The notes beneath the pieces were generated by a model, which made no database searches, was not told the origin of the DNA, and was given only the letters and a program-made list of their open reading frames with translations. Below, one piece after another: positions 24,523 to 32,879 of a stretch of 58,583 nt of DNA (positions are counted from its first letter, which is position 1; each line of letters opens with the position of its first letter). The stretch spans positions 1 to 58,583 of the forward strand of contig CANQQB010000006.1 in assembly GCA_947625845.1 (NCBI GenBank). The letters are read 5' to 3'. Position numbers and translations under genes: made by a program. This DNA is from an uncultured Oscillospiraceae bacterium (lineage in GTDB: Bacteria; Bacillota; Clostridia; Oscillospirales; Oscillospiraceae).

Positions 24523-25842
24523 TTATTTCCCCTGTATGTACCGGTGGATACCGGCCGCCGCCGCACGACCGGCCGTCATCGCGCCGATGACCGTGCCCAC
24601 GCCGGTGACCGCGTCGCCGCCGGCGAACACCCCCACGCGGCTGGTGGCGCAGCTCACCGGGTCCGCCGCGATACCGCCGGATTCCGTGGCCCCCAGGCCC
24701 GGCGTGGTGTGCAGCAGCAGCGGGTCAGGCCCCGTTCCCACGGCTACGATGACCGTGTCCGCCTCCAGCTCGTCCGGCGCCGGGCCTGACAGTTTCAGCG
24801 ACCGCACACGGCCGTTGTCCCCGGCCAATATCTCGGACACTTTTGTCTCGGGCAGGAAAACGACGCCCTCGTCCTGAGCACGGCGTACCTCTTCTCTGCG
24901 CGCCGGCAGCGCGTCCACCGGCTTTTCACACAATACCCGCGCGTCCTCCGCACCTAATCTCAGCGCCGTCCTGGCCGCGTCCACGGCCATATCCCCGTCG
25001 CCTACGACGGCCACACGTTTGCCGGCCATCGCCCCGGTTGCCAGCTCCTCCGAGCGCATCAGCAGGTCCTTGGCCGACAGCACCCCCGGCAGGTCCTCGC
25101 CGGGGACGTTCAATTTCAGGAGCATGCCCGCGCCGGAGCCGATGAACACCGCCTCGAAGCCCTGCTCAAAAAGCGCGTCCACACTGTCAGCCTTACCCAC
25201 GGTGGATTCGGTGATGATCTCCACCCCCAGGTTTTCCAAGCGCACGATCTCCATCTCCACCACGGACCGTGGCAGACGAAACGCCGGGATGCCCAGCATC
25301 ATCCGACCCCCGGCCCTGTCCATGGACTCGTACACGGTCACCTCGTAGCCCAGCCGGACAAGCTCCCCCGCGCAGGTCAGGCCCGCCGGGCCGGAGCCGA
25401 TCACCGCCACCCGGTGGCCGTTGGGCTCAGCGTACTCGTCGTCGGGCGAGGGACCGCCGTTTTGGATGTGCCAGTCCGCCGTGAACCGCTCCAGGCGTCC
25501 GATGGCCACCGGCTCACCCTTGATGCCCCGGATACACCGGCCCTCGCACAGGCTCTCCTGGGGACACACCCGGCCGCACACGGCGGGCAGATTGCTCACG
25601 GCAAAGAGCGTGTCGTAAGCGCCCTTGAAGTCGCCCTCCGCCACCTTCGCGATAAAAGCCGGAATGGGCACCGACATGGGGCAGCCCTGCACGCACCGTG
25701 GCTCCTTGCAGTTGAGGCACCGCTTGGCCTCATCAATGGCCGCCTCCGCCGTATATCCCAGCGCAGCCTCGTCAAAGTTGCTCAGCCGCGCCTTGGGGTC
25801 CTGCTCCGGCATGGGGTTTTTGTCCATGCGCATATTCGCCAT
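24523..25842 (-). CDS. gltA: GltA/NfnB-type NADPH-dependent FAD/Fe-S oxidoreductase
   Basis: A 439-residue protein of the glutamate-synthase small-subunit family. The N-terminal region has two cysteine clusters for [4Fe-4S] centres (CLNCKEPRCVQGCP about 42-55 and CGRVCPQESLCEGRC about 89-103). An FAD-binding IGSGPAGLTCAGEL (about 148) and an NAD(P)-binding VVGDGDMAVDAART (about 284) follow. Start ATG has AGGAGG before it. Neither the large glutamate synthase subunit nor the NfnA/FNR-like partner is next to it, so its electron partner is not visible. Confidence 0.85.
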   Translation of the reverse strand: MANMRMDKNPMPEQDPKARLSNFDEAALGYTAEAAIDEAKRCLNCKEPRCVQGCPMSVPIPAFIAKVAEGDFKGAYDTLFAVSNLPAVCGRVCPQESLCEGRCIRGIKGEPVAIGRLERFTADWHIQNGGPSPDDEYAEPNGHRVAVIGSGPAGLTCAGELVRLGYEVTVYESMDRAGGRMMLGIPAFRLPRSVVEMEIVRLENLGVEIITESTVGKADSVDALFEQGFEAVFIGSGAGMLLKLNVPGEDLPGVLSAKDLLMRSEELATGAMAGKRVAVVGDGDMAVDAARTALRLGAEDARVLCEKPVDALPARREEVRRAQDEGVVFLPETKVSEILAGDNGRVRSLKLSGPAPDELEADTVIVAVGTGPDPLLLHTTPGLGATESGGIAADPVSCATSRVGVFAGGDAVTGVGTVIGAMTAGRAAAAGIHRYIQGK

Positions 25843-25864
25843 GATGTGCCTCCTTTTCGGCGCT

Positions 25865-27235
25865 TTATCCCTTGTATCTCTCTGTCAACGCGTTTACGAT
25901 CTTCTCAAAACCCATGGCCCGGCTGGCCTTGACCAGCACGGCGTCCCCCGGCCGTACCAGCGCGTCCAGCCGCGCGATCAATTCCTTCGCCGTTGCGAAC
26001 CAGGGCACGTCAGCCCCCGCGCCCACGGCGATCTCTTTTGCCTCCAGTCCGCAGGCCACCACCGCGTCGCACTTTTCCGCCGCGAACGCGCCGGTGGCAC
26101 GGTGCAGAGCAGGTCCTGCCGGACCCAGCTCCCGCATGTCCCCCAAAATGGCCACATGACGTCCGGGAAGGCGCGTCAGGCTCTCAATGGCGCTGCGGGT
26201 ACTGGTAGGGTTGGCGTTGTAGCAGTCATCCAGAATGACGATCTCCCCCGCGTGGACCACCCTGCCCCGGCTGCCCACCGTCTCATAGGCGGCAATACCG
26301 GCGGCGATCTCCTCGTCCGTCAGGCCCAGCTCCAGACCCACGGCGGCGCCCATCAGAGCCGCATAGACCATATGGTCCCCAAAGGCCGGTATGGTCACCG
26401 GGATACGCCGATGGCCTGCCAGGATGGCGCACCGCATGCAGCTCTCCCCCGCGGGCTCGATATCCACGGCCCGGACGGCACAGTGCTCACCCAGGCCGAA
26501 CAAAACGGTCCGGTGTCCAAAATCATGGGCCCGGAGCAGCTCGTCGTCCCCGTTGGCGATGATCACGCCGTCGGGACCCATAACCTCCACCATCTCGCCC
26601 TTGGCCCGGAGCACGCCGGGTCTGTCCCCCAGAAATTCCAGGTGAGCGTCGCCGATGAGGGTGTACACGCCGATATTTGGCCGGACCATTTCCGTGAGCC
26701 GGCGCATCTCCCCAAAGCCGGAGATGCCCATCTCCACCACCGCGGCCTGGTGATGTTCCCGAAGCCGAAAAAGCGTCAGGGGCACGCCCAGTTCGTTGTT
26801 GAAGTTCTTCTCGGTCCTGAGCGTGTCGAATCTGGCCGACAGCACCGAGGCGATCATCTCCTTGGCGGTGGTCTTGCCCACGGAGCCGGTCACACCGATC
26901 ACGGGTATATCGAACTGCCCCCGATACCATGCCGCCAGGGTCCGCAGAGCCGCTTGGGTGTCCGGCACCTTGACCTGGCACACGTTCGCGTCCACGAACC
27001 GTTCGCACAGCACGCACGCCGCGCCCTTTTCCGCCGCCTGGCTGATAAAATCGTGGCCGTCCACGCGTGCCCCCGGAATGGCCGCAAACAGGCACCCGGC
27101 CTGGATGGTCCGGCTGTCCGTGGTGACCGCTGTCAGCTCCCCCGCCGGGAGGCTGCCGCGTATCTCACCACATGTGACGGACGCGACCGTCGCCGGCGTC
27201 AAATTCTTCATCGTCTCGCTCATCGTCTCACGCAT
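25865..27235 (-). CDS. murF: UDP-N-acetylmuramoyl-tripeptide--D-alanyl-D-alanine ligase
   Basis: Adds D-Ala-D-Ala to the wall precursor. The ATP loop GVTGSVGKTTAKEMI (about 112-126), ADP-binding FNNELGVPLTL (about 141) and later DDCYNANPTS (about 340) motifs are intact. 456 residues from the ATG at 27235; in-frame ATGs at 27223 and 27208 are alternatives. It overlaps the ddl stop by 8 bases, so the enzyme making D-Ala-D-Ala and the one using it are co-expressed. Confidence 0.95.
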   Translation of the reverse strand: MRETMSETMKNLTPATVASVTCGEIRGSLPAGELTAVTTDSRTIQAGCLFAAIPGARVDGHDFISQAAEKGAACVLCERFVDANVCQVKVPDTQAALRTLAAWYRGQFDIPVIGVTGSVGKTTAKEMIASVLSARFDTLRTEKNFNNELGVPLTLFRLREHHQAAVVEMGISGFGEMRRLTEMVRPNIGVYTLIGDAHLEFLGDRPGVLRAKGEMVEVMGPDGVIIANGDDELLRAHDFGHRTVLFGLGEHCAVRAVDIEPAGESCMRCAILAGHRRIPVTIPAFGDHMVYAALMGAAVGLELGLTDEEIAAGIAAYETVGSRGRVVHAGEIVILDDCYNANPTSTRSAIESLTRLPGRHVAILGDMRELGPAGPALHRATGAFAAEKCDAVVACGLEAKEIAVGAGADVPWFATAKELIARLDALVRPGDAVLVKASRAMGFEKIVNALTERYKG

Positions 27236-28253
27236 ATTTCTTCACGGAAGCGTCCACCAGCGCCTGACACAGCCGCTCGTAGTCCATACCCATGGCCCGG
27301 CCCATGCGAGGTATCAGGCTGGTTGGCGTCATGCCGGGCAATGAATTGGCCTCCAGGCAGTAGAAGACCCCGTCCCTGTCCATGATGAAATCCGCCCGGC
27401 CGTAGGCCTGCAGCCCTAGGGTGGCGTACACCTTCTCCGCCAGGCGCTGGATGGCGGCGGTCTGGTCCGCCGTCAGGTCGGCGGGACACGGTTCGTCCGT
27501 CAGACCGGGCTGGTACTTGTTCTTATAGTCATAAAACCCCGACTTGGGGATGATCTCGGTCACAGGCATGGCCTTGCCGTCCAGCACGCCCACGGTCAGC
27601 TCCCGCCCGGCGATAAACTGCTCCACAAGGATGCTGTCCTCGTACCGAAACGCCAGGTCCAGCGCCGCGCCGAACTGGGACGGGTCCCGGACGATGGTGG
27701 TGCCCACGCTGCTGCCGCCGGAGCAGGGCTTCACCACGCAGGGATATTTTGGCTCGGGGACCGTCTCGCCCTTATGTATGGTCACGCTGTCCGGCACAGG
27801 CACGCCTGCCGCACGGAGCAGACTTTTGGCCACGCTCTTGTTCATCGCCAGAGCGCTGGCAAGATAGCCGCTGCCCGTATAGCGCACGCCGTTAATATCA
27901 AAAAATGCCTGAAGCTTGCCGTTTTCCCCTTCTTCGCCGTGCAGGGCCAGAAAGACGATGTCCGCCGCCTTGCATATTTCCAGCACGTTTGGCCCGATCA
28001 GCCCCTGGCCGGGACGCATGGCCCGCACAGCCGCCAGGTCCGGAGCGTTCTCCGCCACGGCAAAGGCACTGTCGTTATCCTCGGCGGTGAACACGTCCTC
28101 CGGCGAGGCGCAATTATCCGTCCGACCCAGAAACAGGTCCAGCAGCACCACCCGATGGCCCAGCGTCCGCAGAGCCTTGGCAATGCCCCGGCCACTGGAC
28201 AGCGACACGTCCCGTTCGTTGGAAAGCCCGCCGCAGAGCACCGCGATCTTCAT
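27228..28253 (-). CDS. ddl: D-alanine--D-alanine ligase
   Basis: An ATP-grasp ligase that makes D-Ala-D-Ala. Seen are LCGGLSNERDVSLSSG (N-terminal motif, Glu13 type), LHGEEGENGKLQAFF (about 116-130), the PCVVKPCSGGSSVGTT loop and C-terminal EANSLPGMTPTSLIP. The 341 residues are family length. A GGAGGAGA ribosome-binding site precedes the ATG. A Tyr/Phe choice that would indicate D-Ala-D-Lac activity was not examined by alignment. Confidence 0.95.
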   Translation of the reverse strand: MKIAVLCGGLSNERDVSLSSGRGIAKALRTLGHRVVLLDLFLGRTDNCASPEDVFTAEDNDSAFAVAENAPDLAAVRAMRPGQGLIGPNVLEICKAADIVFLALHGEEGENGKLQAFFDINGVRYTGSGYLASALAMNKSVAKSLLRAAGVPVPDSVTIHKGETVPEPKYPCVVKPCSGGSSVGTTIVRDPSQFGAALDLAFRYEDSILVEQFIAGRELTVGVLDGKAMPVTEIIPKSGFYDYKNKYQPGLTDEPCPADLTADQTAAIQRLAEKVYATLGLQAYGRADFIMDRDGVFYCLEANSLPGMTPTSLIPRMGRAMGMDYERLCQALVDASVKKYA

Positions 28254-28416
28254 ATCCGTCTCCTCCTGAAATCTAAAATGTCTGCCGGTCGCTCCCTATT
28301 TTATCCGATACGAATCGCAAGGAACATTGTGCTTTGTGCTTGAAACCATGCGAAAAATGCTATGTTATGTTTCCAAATGGTTATTCTACCATACGGGGAA
28401 GATTCGTGCAATTGTA

Positions 28417-28445
28417 TTGTCATGTTTTCAAAAATATGTTACAAT
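28417..28445 (+). promoter_or_regulatory. Vegetative promoter of the DEDDh exonuclease gene
   Basis: TTGTCA (28417-28422), 17-base spacer and TACAAT (28440-28445), giving a leader of about 36 bases. The stretch 28254-28416 between ddl and this promoter is AT-rich and shows nothing else recognisable. Confidence 0.6.
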
Positions 28446-28487
28446 ATTTTGTACCGCGCGTACCGGCGCACAGGAAGGAAACACACC

Positions 28488-29444
28488 ATGCCATACATTG
28501 TGGTCGACCTGGAATGGAACCAGGCCATGAGCGCGAAATCCTCTGTTTTCAACCATCTTCCCATCCGCCTGCGAGGCGAGATCATCCAGATCGGCGCCGT
28601 CAGGCTGAACGACGACTTCACCCCCGGCGAGGAATTTCAGTGCGACGTGAGCCCCGTGTGGTTTCGGAAGATGCACTTCAAGGTCAAGAAGATCACCGGC
28701 TTCGACAACGCCCGCCTGGCCCAAGGCACCCCGTTCCCCCAGGCTCTGGAGAAGTTTCTGGCCTGGTGCGGACCGGACTGCACCTTCATGACCTGGGGCT
28801 ATGACGACAGCAGCATCATGGAGCAAAACTGTATCATCCACGACCTGGACATCGACTGGATGGGCCAGTGGGTGAACCTGCAGCTTATTTACAACATGCT
28901 CACCGAGGACCCGGATAGGAACCAGAAATCCCTGGAGACGGCCATGGAGCACTTCGGCATCGAGCAGACCCGTGTGGCCCACGACGCTCTGGGGGACGCT
29001 TACAACACCGCCCTGGTGTGCTCCAAGCTGGATATGGCCCGCGGCCTTGCCGGATATGACAGGCTGGTCCGGCAGTTGACCATCCACCCCGTCGGCGGGC
29101 AAAACGGCCTCAGGCCCCTGGAGCACTCCATCTCCGCCGAGTATAACTCCAAAGAAGCGCTGTGGGCAGCGGCGGAAGAGGCGCGGGCCGTGTGCCCCGT
29201 GTGCGGAAAGCTGCTGGAACGGACCCGCTGGGTCAGCCAGGGCGACAGGCGGTACATGTCCCTGGCCCAATGTGACGAGCACGGAGCCTATCTTTGCCGC
29301 ATACGCCTGCGCAAGCGGGAGGACGGCACCTGGATCGCCAACCGGCTTCTTTACGAGGCGGACGAGGAAATGGTCAAGAGCTTTTATGACCGGGACGAGC
29401 GCACCCGCCGCCGCAGACACCGCAGCCGCAAAAAAACACAGTAA
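28488..29444 (+). CDS. DEDDh family 3'-5' exonuclease
   Basis: A 318-residue protein starting MPYIVVDLEWN; the ATG at 28488 has GGAAGGAAA upstream. The exonuclease motifs are the first D-x-E (DLE, 7-9), the aspartate of TWGYDD (about 98-103) and HDALGDA (about 160-166), which classify it as DEDDh (KapD/RNase T-like). After about residue 230 a short C-terminal module has a CPVCGK and a later C...H...C set (about 240-275), possibly a zinc finger. Could act on RNA or DNA; no partner gene is adjacent. Confidence 0.85.
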   Translation: MPYIVVDLEWNQAMSAKSSVFNHLPIRLRGEIIQIGAVRLNDDFTPGEEFQCDVSPVWFRKMHFKVKKITGFDNARLAQGTPFPQALEKFLAWCGPDCTFMTWGYDDSSIMEQNCIIHDLDIDWMGQWVNLQLIYNMLTEDPDRNQKSLETAMEHFGIEQTRVAHDALGDAYNTALVCSKLDMARGLAGYDRLVRQLTIHPVGGQNGLRPLEHSISAEYNSKEALWAAAEEARAVCPVCGKLLERTRWVSQGDRRYMSLAQCDEHGAYLCRIRLRKREDGTWIANRLLYEADEEMVKSFYDRDERTRRRRHRSRKKTQ

Positions 29445-29470
29445 GAGAAAACGCGGCGCAGCCGCACATT

Positions 29471-29592
29471 ATGGAACGGCCCCCCTGTGTAAGGGGGGCT
29501 GTCACGCGCAAGCGTGACTGGGGGGTTGTCAACAACCCTTCCGAGCCGCCATTCGGCGGCCCACCTCCCCTTACACAGGGGAGGCTTTCCAT
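29471..29592. repeat. 122-bp palindromic intergenic repeat (MITE/REP-like)
   Basis: Inverted ends ATGGAA...TTCCAT enclose arms CCCCTGTGTAAGGGG and its complement CCCCTTACACAGGGG, with three further internal hairpins (GTCACGC/GCGTGAC, GGGTTG/CAACCC, CCGCC/GGCGG). Both ends are imperfect relative to each other. It carries no ORF. Repeats with such CCCCTGTG-type arms are common between genes of gut Firmicutes; only this one copy was seen in the window. No clear target duplication. Confidence 0.65.
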
Positions 29593-29597
29593 ATGGA

Positions 29598-29627
29598 AGG
29601 GCGCGGCCGGTTGGCCGCGCCCTGATT
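29598..29627 (+). terminator. Strong GC hairpin between converging genes, probable terminator
   Basis: AGGGCGCGGCC and GGCCGCGCCCT pair perfectly around GGTT, followed on the plus strand by GATTTTATTATTT. It can end transcription of the exonuclease gene; on the minus strand, for the leucine-rich protein gene, the T-run is absent. Confidence 0.6.
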
Positions 29628-29630
29628 TTA

Positions 29631-31556
29631 TTATTTCTTGTACGTGATGCTGTTGCTGGCTTTGTAGGGGCTCAGCAGAGTCTTTTTGTCGTTCTCACAG
29701 CAGCGGACCGTGAACATATACGTCACATTATTTTTCAAATACTTCGCCGCTCTGGTGTAACTTGTCGCCGTGGTGGTGCCTATCTTCTTCCAACCGCCGT
29801 TGCCTTCTTTATAGTACACCATGTACCTTGGCGACCCGGTGACCTTATTCCAAGTGACCTTGATACCCCCGGCCACCTTGGCGATCTTCACGGTCGGCGC
29901 GGCGAGTTGAGCGGTGTACTTGAGGCTATTACTCGCCTTATACAGCCCAAGGAGCGTTTTCTTGTCGTTTGCGCAGCAGCGGACGGTGAAGGTGTAGGTC
30001 ACGCCGTTTTTCAAATTGGCCGCCTTGCGCGTATAGGTCGTGCTGGTGGTCGTCCCGATTTTCTTCCAACTACCGTTGCCCTCTTTGTAGTAGACCATAT
30101 ACCGCGGCGAGCCAGCGACCTTATTCCAGCTAACCTTAATGCCCGTAGAAACCTTTTCGATCTTCACCGTCGGCGCAGCCAATTGCGGCTTAGGCGTGGC
30201 CGTGGGTTCGGGCGTAAGCACAGGCGTGGGCTCAGGCGTTGGCTCCGCCGTGGGCTCGGGGGTGGGCTCTGCCGTGGGCACCGGCGTGGGTTCGGGTGTA
30301 GGCTCCGCTGTGGGCTCAGGGGTGTTCGTGGGTCTGGGGGTATTAGGTATAGGCGTATGTGCGGGTGTTGCTGTTGGCTCCGGCGTGGGGTTAGAATCGA
30401 TGGATCGGAACGTATAGCCGTATATTGCAGCATGCGTCTGGGCCGTAGAACCGTTGTGACCTTGGATGACCGTGGTCGCGGGATAACCCAGCGTATACCT
30501 GGTGTATCCATCAAGGGAAATAGGATTCGCAATGACGCAATTCTGGTTCAGCACCGTCAGGCTTGTCAGCGCCTCGCAGCCATAAAACGCTTCCGCGCCT
30601 ATGTTGGTCACACTGTTCGGAATCGTCACGCTCGTCAGCGCCATACAGTAGATAAACGCTTCCGCGCCTATGTTGGTAACACTGTTCGGGATCGTCACGC
30701 TGGTCAACGACGTGCAGGCCCCAAACGCACCTTCCCCAATGCTGGTTACACTATTCGGGATTGTCACATTGGTGTCAGACCCCTGGTATTGCAGAAGAAC
30801 ACCATGGTAGATCGCAAAATCACCTTGTGCCTCCAGCCAAGGTGTGGCAGAAAACGCAAGGCTCCCTATGCTGATCGCGCTCTCCGGGAGGGTCACACTG
30901 GTCAGGGATGTGCAGTCAGAAAACGCCCCCTGCCCTATGCTGGTCACGCTGTTCGGAATCGTCACGCTAGTCAACGACGTGCACTTCCAAAACGCGATGG
31001 TCCCGATGCTGATCACACTTTCCGGGATCGTCACGCCGGTCAACGACGTGCAGGTCCCAAACGCGCCGCTGCCGATGCTGATAACACCGCTTTGGATGGT
31101 GAGGTCAGCCAGCGAGTGGCAGTCCTCAAAAGCGCCGGAGCCGATGGTTTGTACGCTGCCGGGGATGGTGGCGCTAACCAGCGAGTAGTAATCTCTGAAC
31201 GCATTTTCGCCGATGTAGGTCACGCCGTCGTTGATGACCACCGAGGTGATAGTATCCGGCCATGGCGTCAAGTAATAATCTGGGTCATACTCGTAATCGC
31301 TCATAGGGCCTGTGCCGGAGATGGTCAGGGCGGTACCATTCACCTCCCAGGTCAGGCCATCGCTGGTGGTGCCGGACGTGGCCGCCGCGGGCTCCGGTTC
31401 CGCTACTTCCTCCACTACTTCCTCCGGTTCAATGACCGGTTCCTCCGTCACAACGGGTTCTTCCGCCGTGACCGGTTCTTCCTCCGCGAACGCTGGAACG
31501 CTCAGCGAAAAGAGCGTCGCCAGCGCCAGGAGCATACATAGACCGCGCTTTGCCAT
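29631..31556 (-). CDS. BspA-like leucine-rich repeat surface protein with paired C-terminal Fn3-like domains
   Basis: A 641-residue secreted protein. Signal peptide 1-25 (ends VPAFA), an acidic EEPV-rich segment (to about 65), a short beta domain (GLTWEVNGTALTISGTG, about 70-90), then LRR_5/BspA repeats of the 'LTSVTIPNSVTSIGxxAF' type (about 105-375). A long Pro-Thr-Glu linker (about 395-465) leads to two near-identical Fn3-like domains of about 87 residues, each with the PRYMVYYKEGNG and VRCC motifs. No LPXTG, SLH or wall-binding motif is seen, so attachment is unknown. BspA-type proteins are often adhesins; that role is inference. It is preceded by the structured RNA at 31583-31841. Confidence 0.85.
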   Translation of the reverse strand: MAKRGLCMLLALATLFSLSVPAFAEEEPVTAEEPVVTEEPVIEPEEVVEEVAEPEPAAATSGTTSDGLTWEVNGTALTISGTGPMSDYEYDPDYYLTPWPDTITSVVINDGVTYIGENAFRDYYSLVSATIPGSVQTIGSGAFEDCHSLADLTIQSGVISIGSGAFGTCTSLTGVTIPESVISIGTIAFWKCTSLTSVTIPNSVTSIGQGAFSDCTSLTSVTLPESAISIGSLAFSATPWLEAQGDFAIYHGVLLQYQGSDTNVTIPNSVTSIGEGAFGACTSLTSVTIPNSVTNIGAEAFIYCMALTSVTIPNSVTNIGAEAFYGCEALTSLTVLNQNCVIANPISLDGYTRYTLGYPATTVIQGHNGSTAQTHAAIYGYTFRSIDSNPTPEPTATPAHTPIPNTPRPTNTPEPTAEPTPEPTPVPTAEPTPEPTAEPTPEPTPVLTPEPTATPKPQLAAPTVKIEKVSTGIKVSWNKVAGSPRYMVYYKEGNGSWKKIGTTTSTTYTRKAANLKNGVTYTFTVRCCANDKKTLLGLYKASNSLKYTAQLAAPTVKIAKVAGGIKVTWNKVTGSPRYMVYYKEGNGGWKKIGTTTATSYTRAAKYLKNNVTYMFTVRCCENDKKTLLSPYKASNSITYKK

Positions 31557-31582
31557 GCTTTCATACCGTTCCTTTCTTAAAT

Positions 31583-31841
31583 TGTTTCCCGGCAGTCAGG
31601 CCCGGAGCGGGTTTTGCCCACTCCGTGGCCCTTCCACCGGGATAAACAAAAGACGGCGCAGGGAAACTTCCCTACACCGTGGAACGACAGCACGACCCCA
31701 ATATAACCCGTCCTTGTAAAAACAAATGGTTACGGTTATAATGGGTCCGGCGCAGTAATCCTGCTGTGTGGGAGGTGTGGCTCCTGCATAGGGGCGTGGA
31801 GGACGGCCATCCTTCACGTCCCGCCTTTTGTTTACCTCGTA
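31583..31841 (-). ncRNA. Long structured RNA (about 260 nt) in the leader of the leucine-rich protein gene; possibly raiA-like
   Basis: On the minus strand this stretch has its own promoter and folds into successive helices: GGACG/CGTCC within GGCG/CGCC near the 5' end; GGAG/CTCC; a long rod whose outer arms are CCCACACAGCA and TGCTGT...GTGTAGGG, whose middle is GGACCC/GGGGTC and whose tip is TATAACC/GGTTATA; and a 3' hairpin CCCGG...GGCC...GAG-GGG/CCC-CTC...GGCC...CCGGG. No protein-like reading is convincing and there is no terminator before the gene. Size and multi-helix layout recall large Firmicute RNAs such as raiA, but this was not confirmed. Ends are approximate. Confidence 0.5.
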
Positions 31842-31846
31842 TCCTT

Positions 31847-31875
31847 ATTGTAGCGCATTATTGCACGCAACGCAA
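31847..31875 (-). promoter_or_regulatory. Promoter of the structured RNA / leucine-rich protein transcript
   Basis: Minus-strand TTGCGT (31875-31870), 17-base spacer and TACAAT (31852-31847). The predicted start is near 31840, about 285 bases before the protein start codon. Confidence 0.6.
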
Positions 31876-31878
31876 GCA

Positions 31879-31911
31879 TAAAAATCGGCAGGACCCGAAA
31901 AACGGGTCCTG
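31879..31911 (-). terminator. Intrinsic terminator of xerD
   Basis: CAGGACCCG and CGGGTCCTG pair around five T on the minus strand; ATTTTTATG follows three bases later. The plus-strand side also has TCTTTTT, so it can work in both directions. Confidence 0.75.
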
Positions 31912-31917
31912 TCTTTT

Positions 31918-32808
31918 TCACGCCCTGGGGTGGGCTTTGACGTACACGTCCTTGAGCTGCTTTTTCACAAGCTGGGAATAGATCTGCGTGGAGCTGATGT
32001 CCGCGTGGCCCAGCATCTCCTGGATGGAGCGCAGGTCCGCGCCGTTTTCCAGCAAATGGGTGGCGAAGCTGTGACGGAGCGTATGGGGTGTGATGTCCTT
32101 TTCGATGCCGGCCTTCTGCTGATAGCTCTTGACGATTTTCCAGAACCCCTGGCGGCTCATGCGCTCGCCGCTGACGTTGACGAACAGAGCCCGCTCCCCC
32201 GGCGTGGCCAGCATCTCCGGCCGGATGAACTCCACGTAATCCTTCAGCGCCTTGATGGCCTTGGGGTACAGCGGGATGGCCCGGACCTTGTTCCGCCCCC
32301 GGCAGTTGATGATGCCGGCGGACAGGTTCAGGTCCGTCACGTCCAGACCGATAAGCTCGCTGACCCGGATGCCCGTTGCGTACAGAAGCTCCAGCATGGC
32401 ACGGTCCCGATAGCCCTTGCGGTCGCTGCACTGGGGTTGTGCCAGCAGCAGCTCCACCTCCTGGGCCGTCAGTATCTCCGGCAGCTTGTGCGTGGCCTTG
32501 TCCGGCACCAGCTTGCCGGTGGGGTTCGTCTCCACATAGCCGCGCTGCACCATCCAGACATAGAAGTTTTTCAGCGACGCAATGCTGCGGGAGACCGTCG
32601 CCACCGATTTGCCCGCCTGGCGCAGGTGGTCGATGTAACCGCACAGATCGTCCTCGTCCGCAGTAACATAATCGACGCCATCCGCCTCTATGTACTCGCC
32701 GAATTGCCGCACGTCCCGGAGATAGGAGCTGAGCGTGTTTTTCGACGCCCGCTTCTCGTCCGTGAGATAGCGCTCATACCCGCTCAGGCATTCTGCATTC
32801 GTCACCAT
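31918..32808 (-). CDS. xerD: XerD-type tyrosine site-specific recombinase
   Basis: A 296-residue recombinase that resolves chromosome dimers at dif. An N-terminal SAM-like core-binding domain (about 8-90) precedes the catalytic domain with Arg (TGIRVSEL, about 148), HTLRHSFATH (about 241-250; His and Arg) and GHADISSTQIY (about 265-275; His and the nucleophilic Tyr). The ATG at 32808 is used because AGGAG is seven bases upstream; a GTG at 32814 is too close to it. No phage or integron genes accompany it, so a housekeeping Xer role is likely. Confidence 0.92.
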   Translation of the reverse strand: MVTNAECLSGYERYLTDEKRASKNTLSSYLRDVRQFGEYIEADGVDYVTADEDDLCGYIDHLRQAGKSVATVSRSIASLKNFYVWMVQRGYVETNPTGKLVPDKATHKLPEILTAQEVELLLAQPQCSDRKGYRDRAMLELLYATGIRVSELIGLDVTDLNLSAGIINCRGRNKVRAIPLYPKAIKALKDYVEFIRPEMLATPGERALFVNVSGERMSRQGFWKIVKSYQQKAGIEKDITPHTLRHSFATHLLENGADLRSIQEMLGHADISSTQIYSQLVKKQLKDVYVKAHPRA

Positions 32809-32849
32809 GGTCACGCTCCTTACGCATGCTTAACATAATCAGTGACCAT

Positions 32850-32878
32850 AATATAGTACAAATTCAGAGAGTAATCAA
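32850..32878 (-). promoter_or_regulatory. Vegetative promoter of xerD
   Basis: Minus-strand TTGATT (32878-32873), 17-base spacer and TATATT (32855-32850). Confidence 0.55.
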
Positions 32879-32879
32879 G

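Noticed and set aside
28428-29420. A 330-codon minus-strand frame opposite the exonuclease
   Set aside because: No domain, no ribosome-binding site; the plus strand encodes a clear DEDDh exonuclease.
31596-31817. A 73-codon minus-strand ORF inside the structured RNA
   Set aside because: No ribosome-binding site and no protein-like composition; the stretch is dominated by self-complementary segments.
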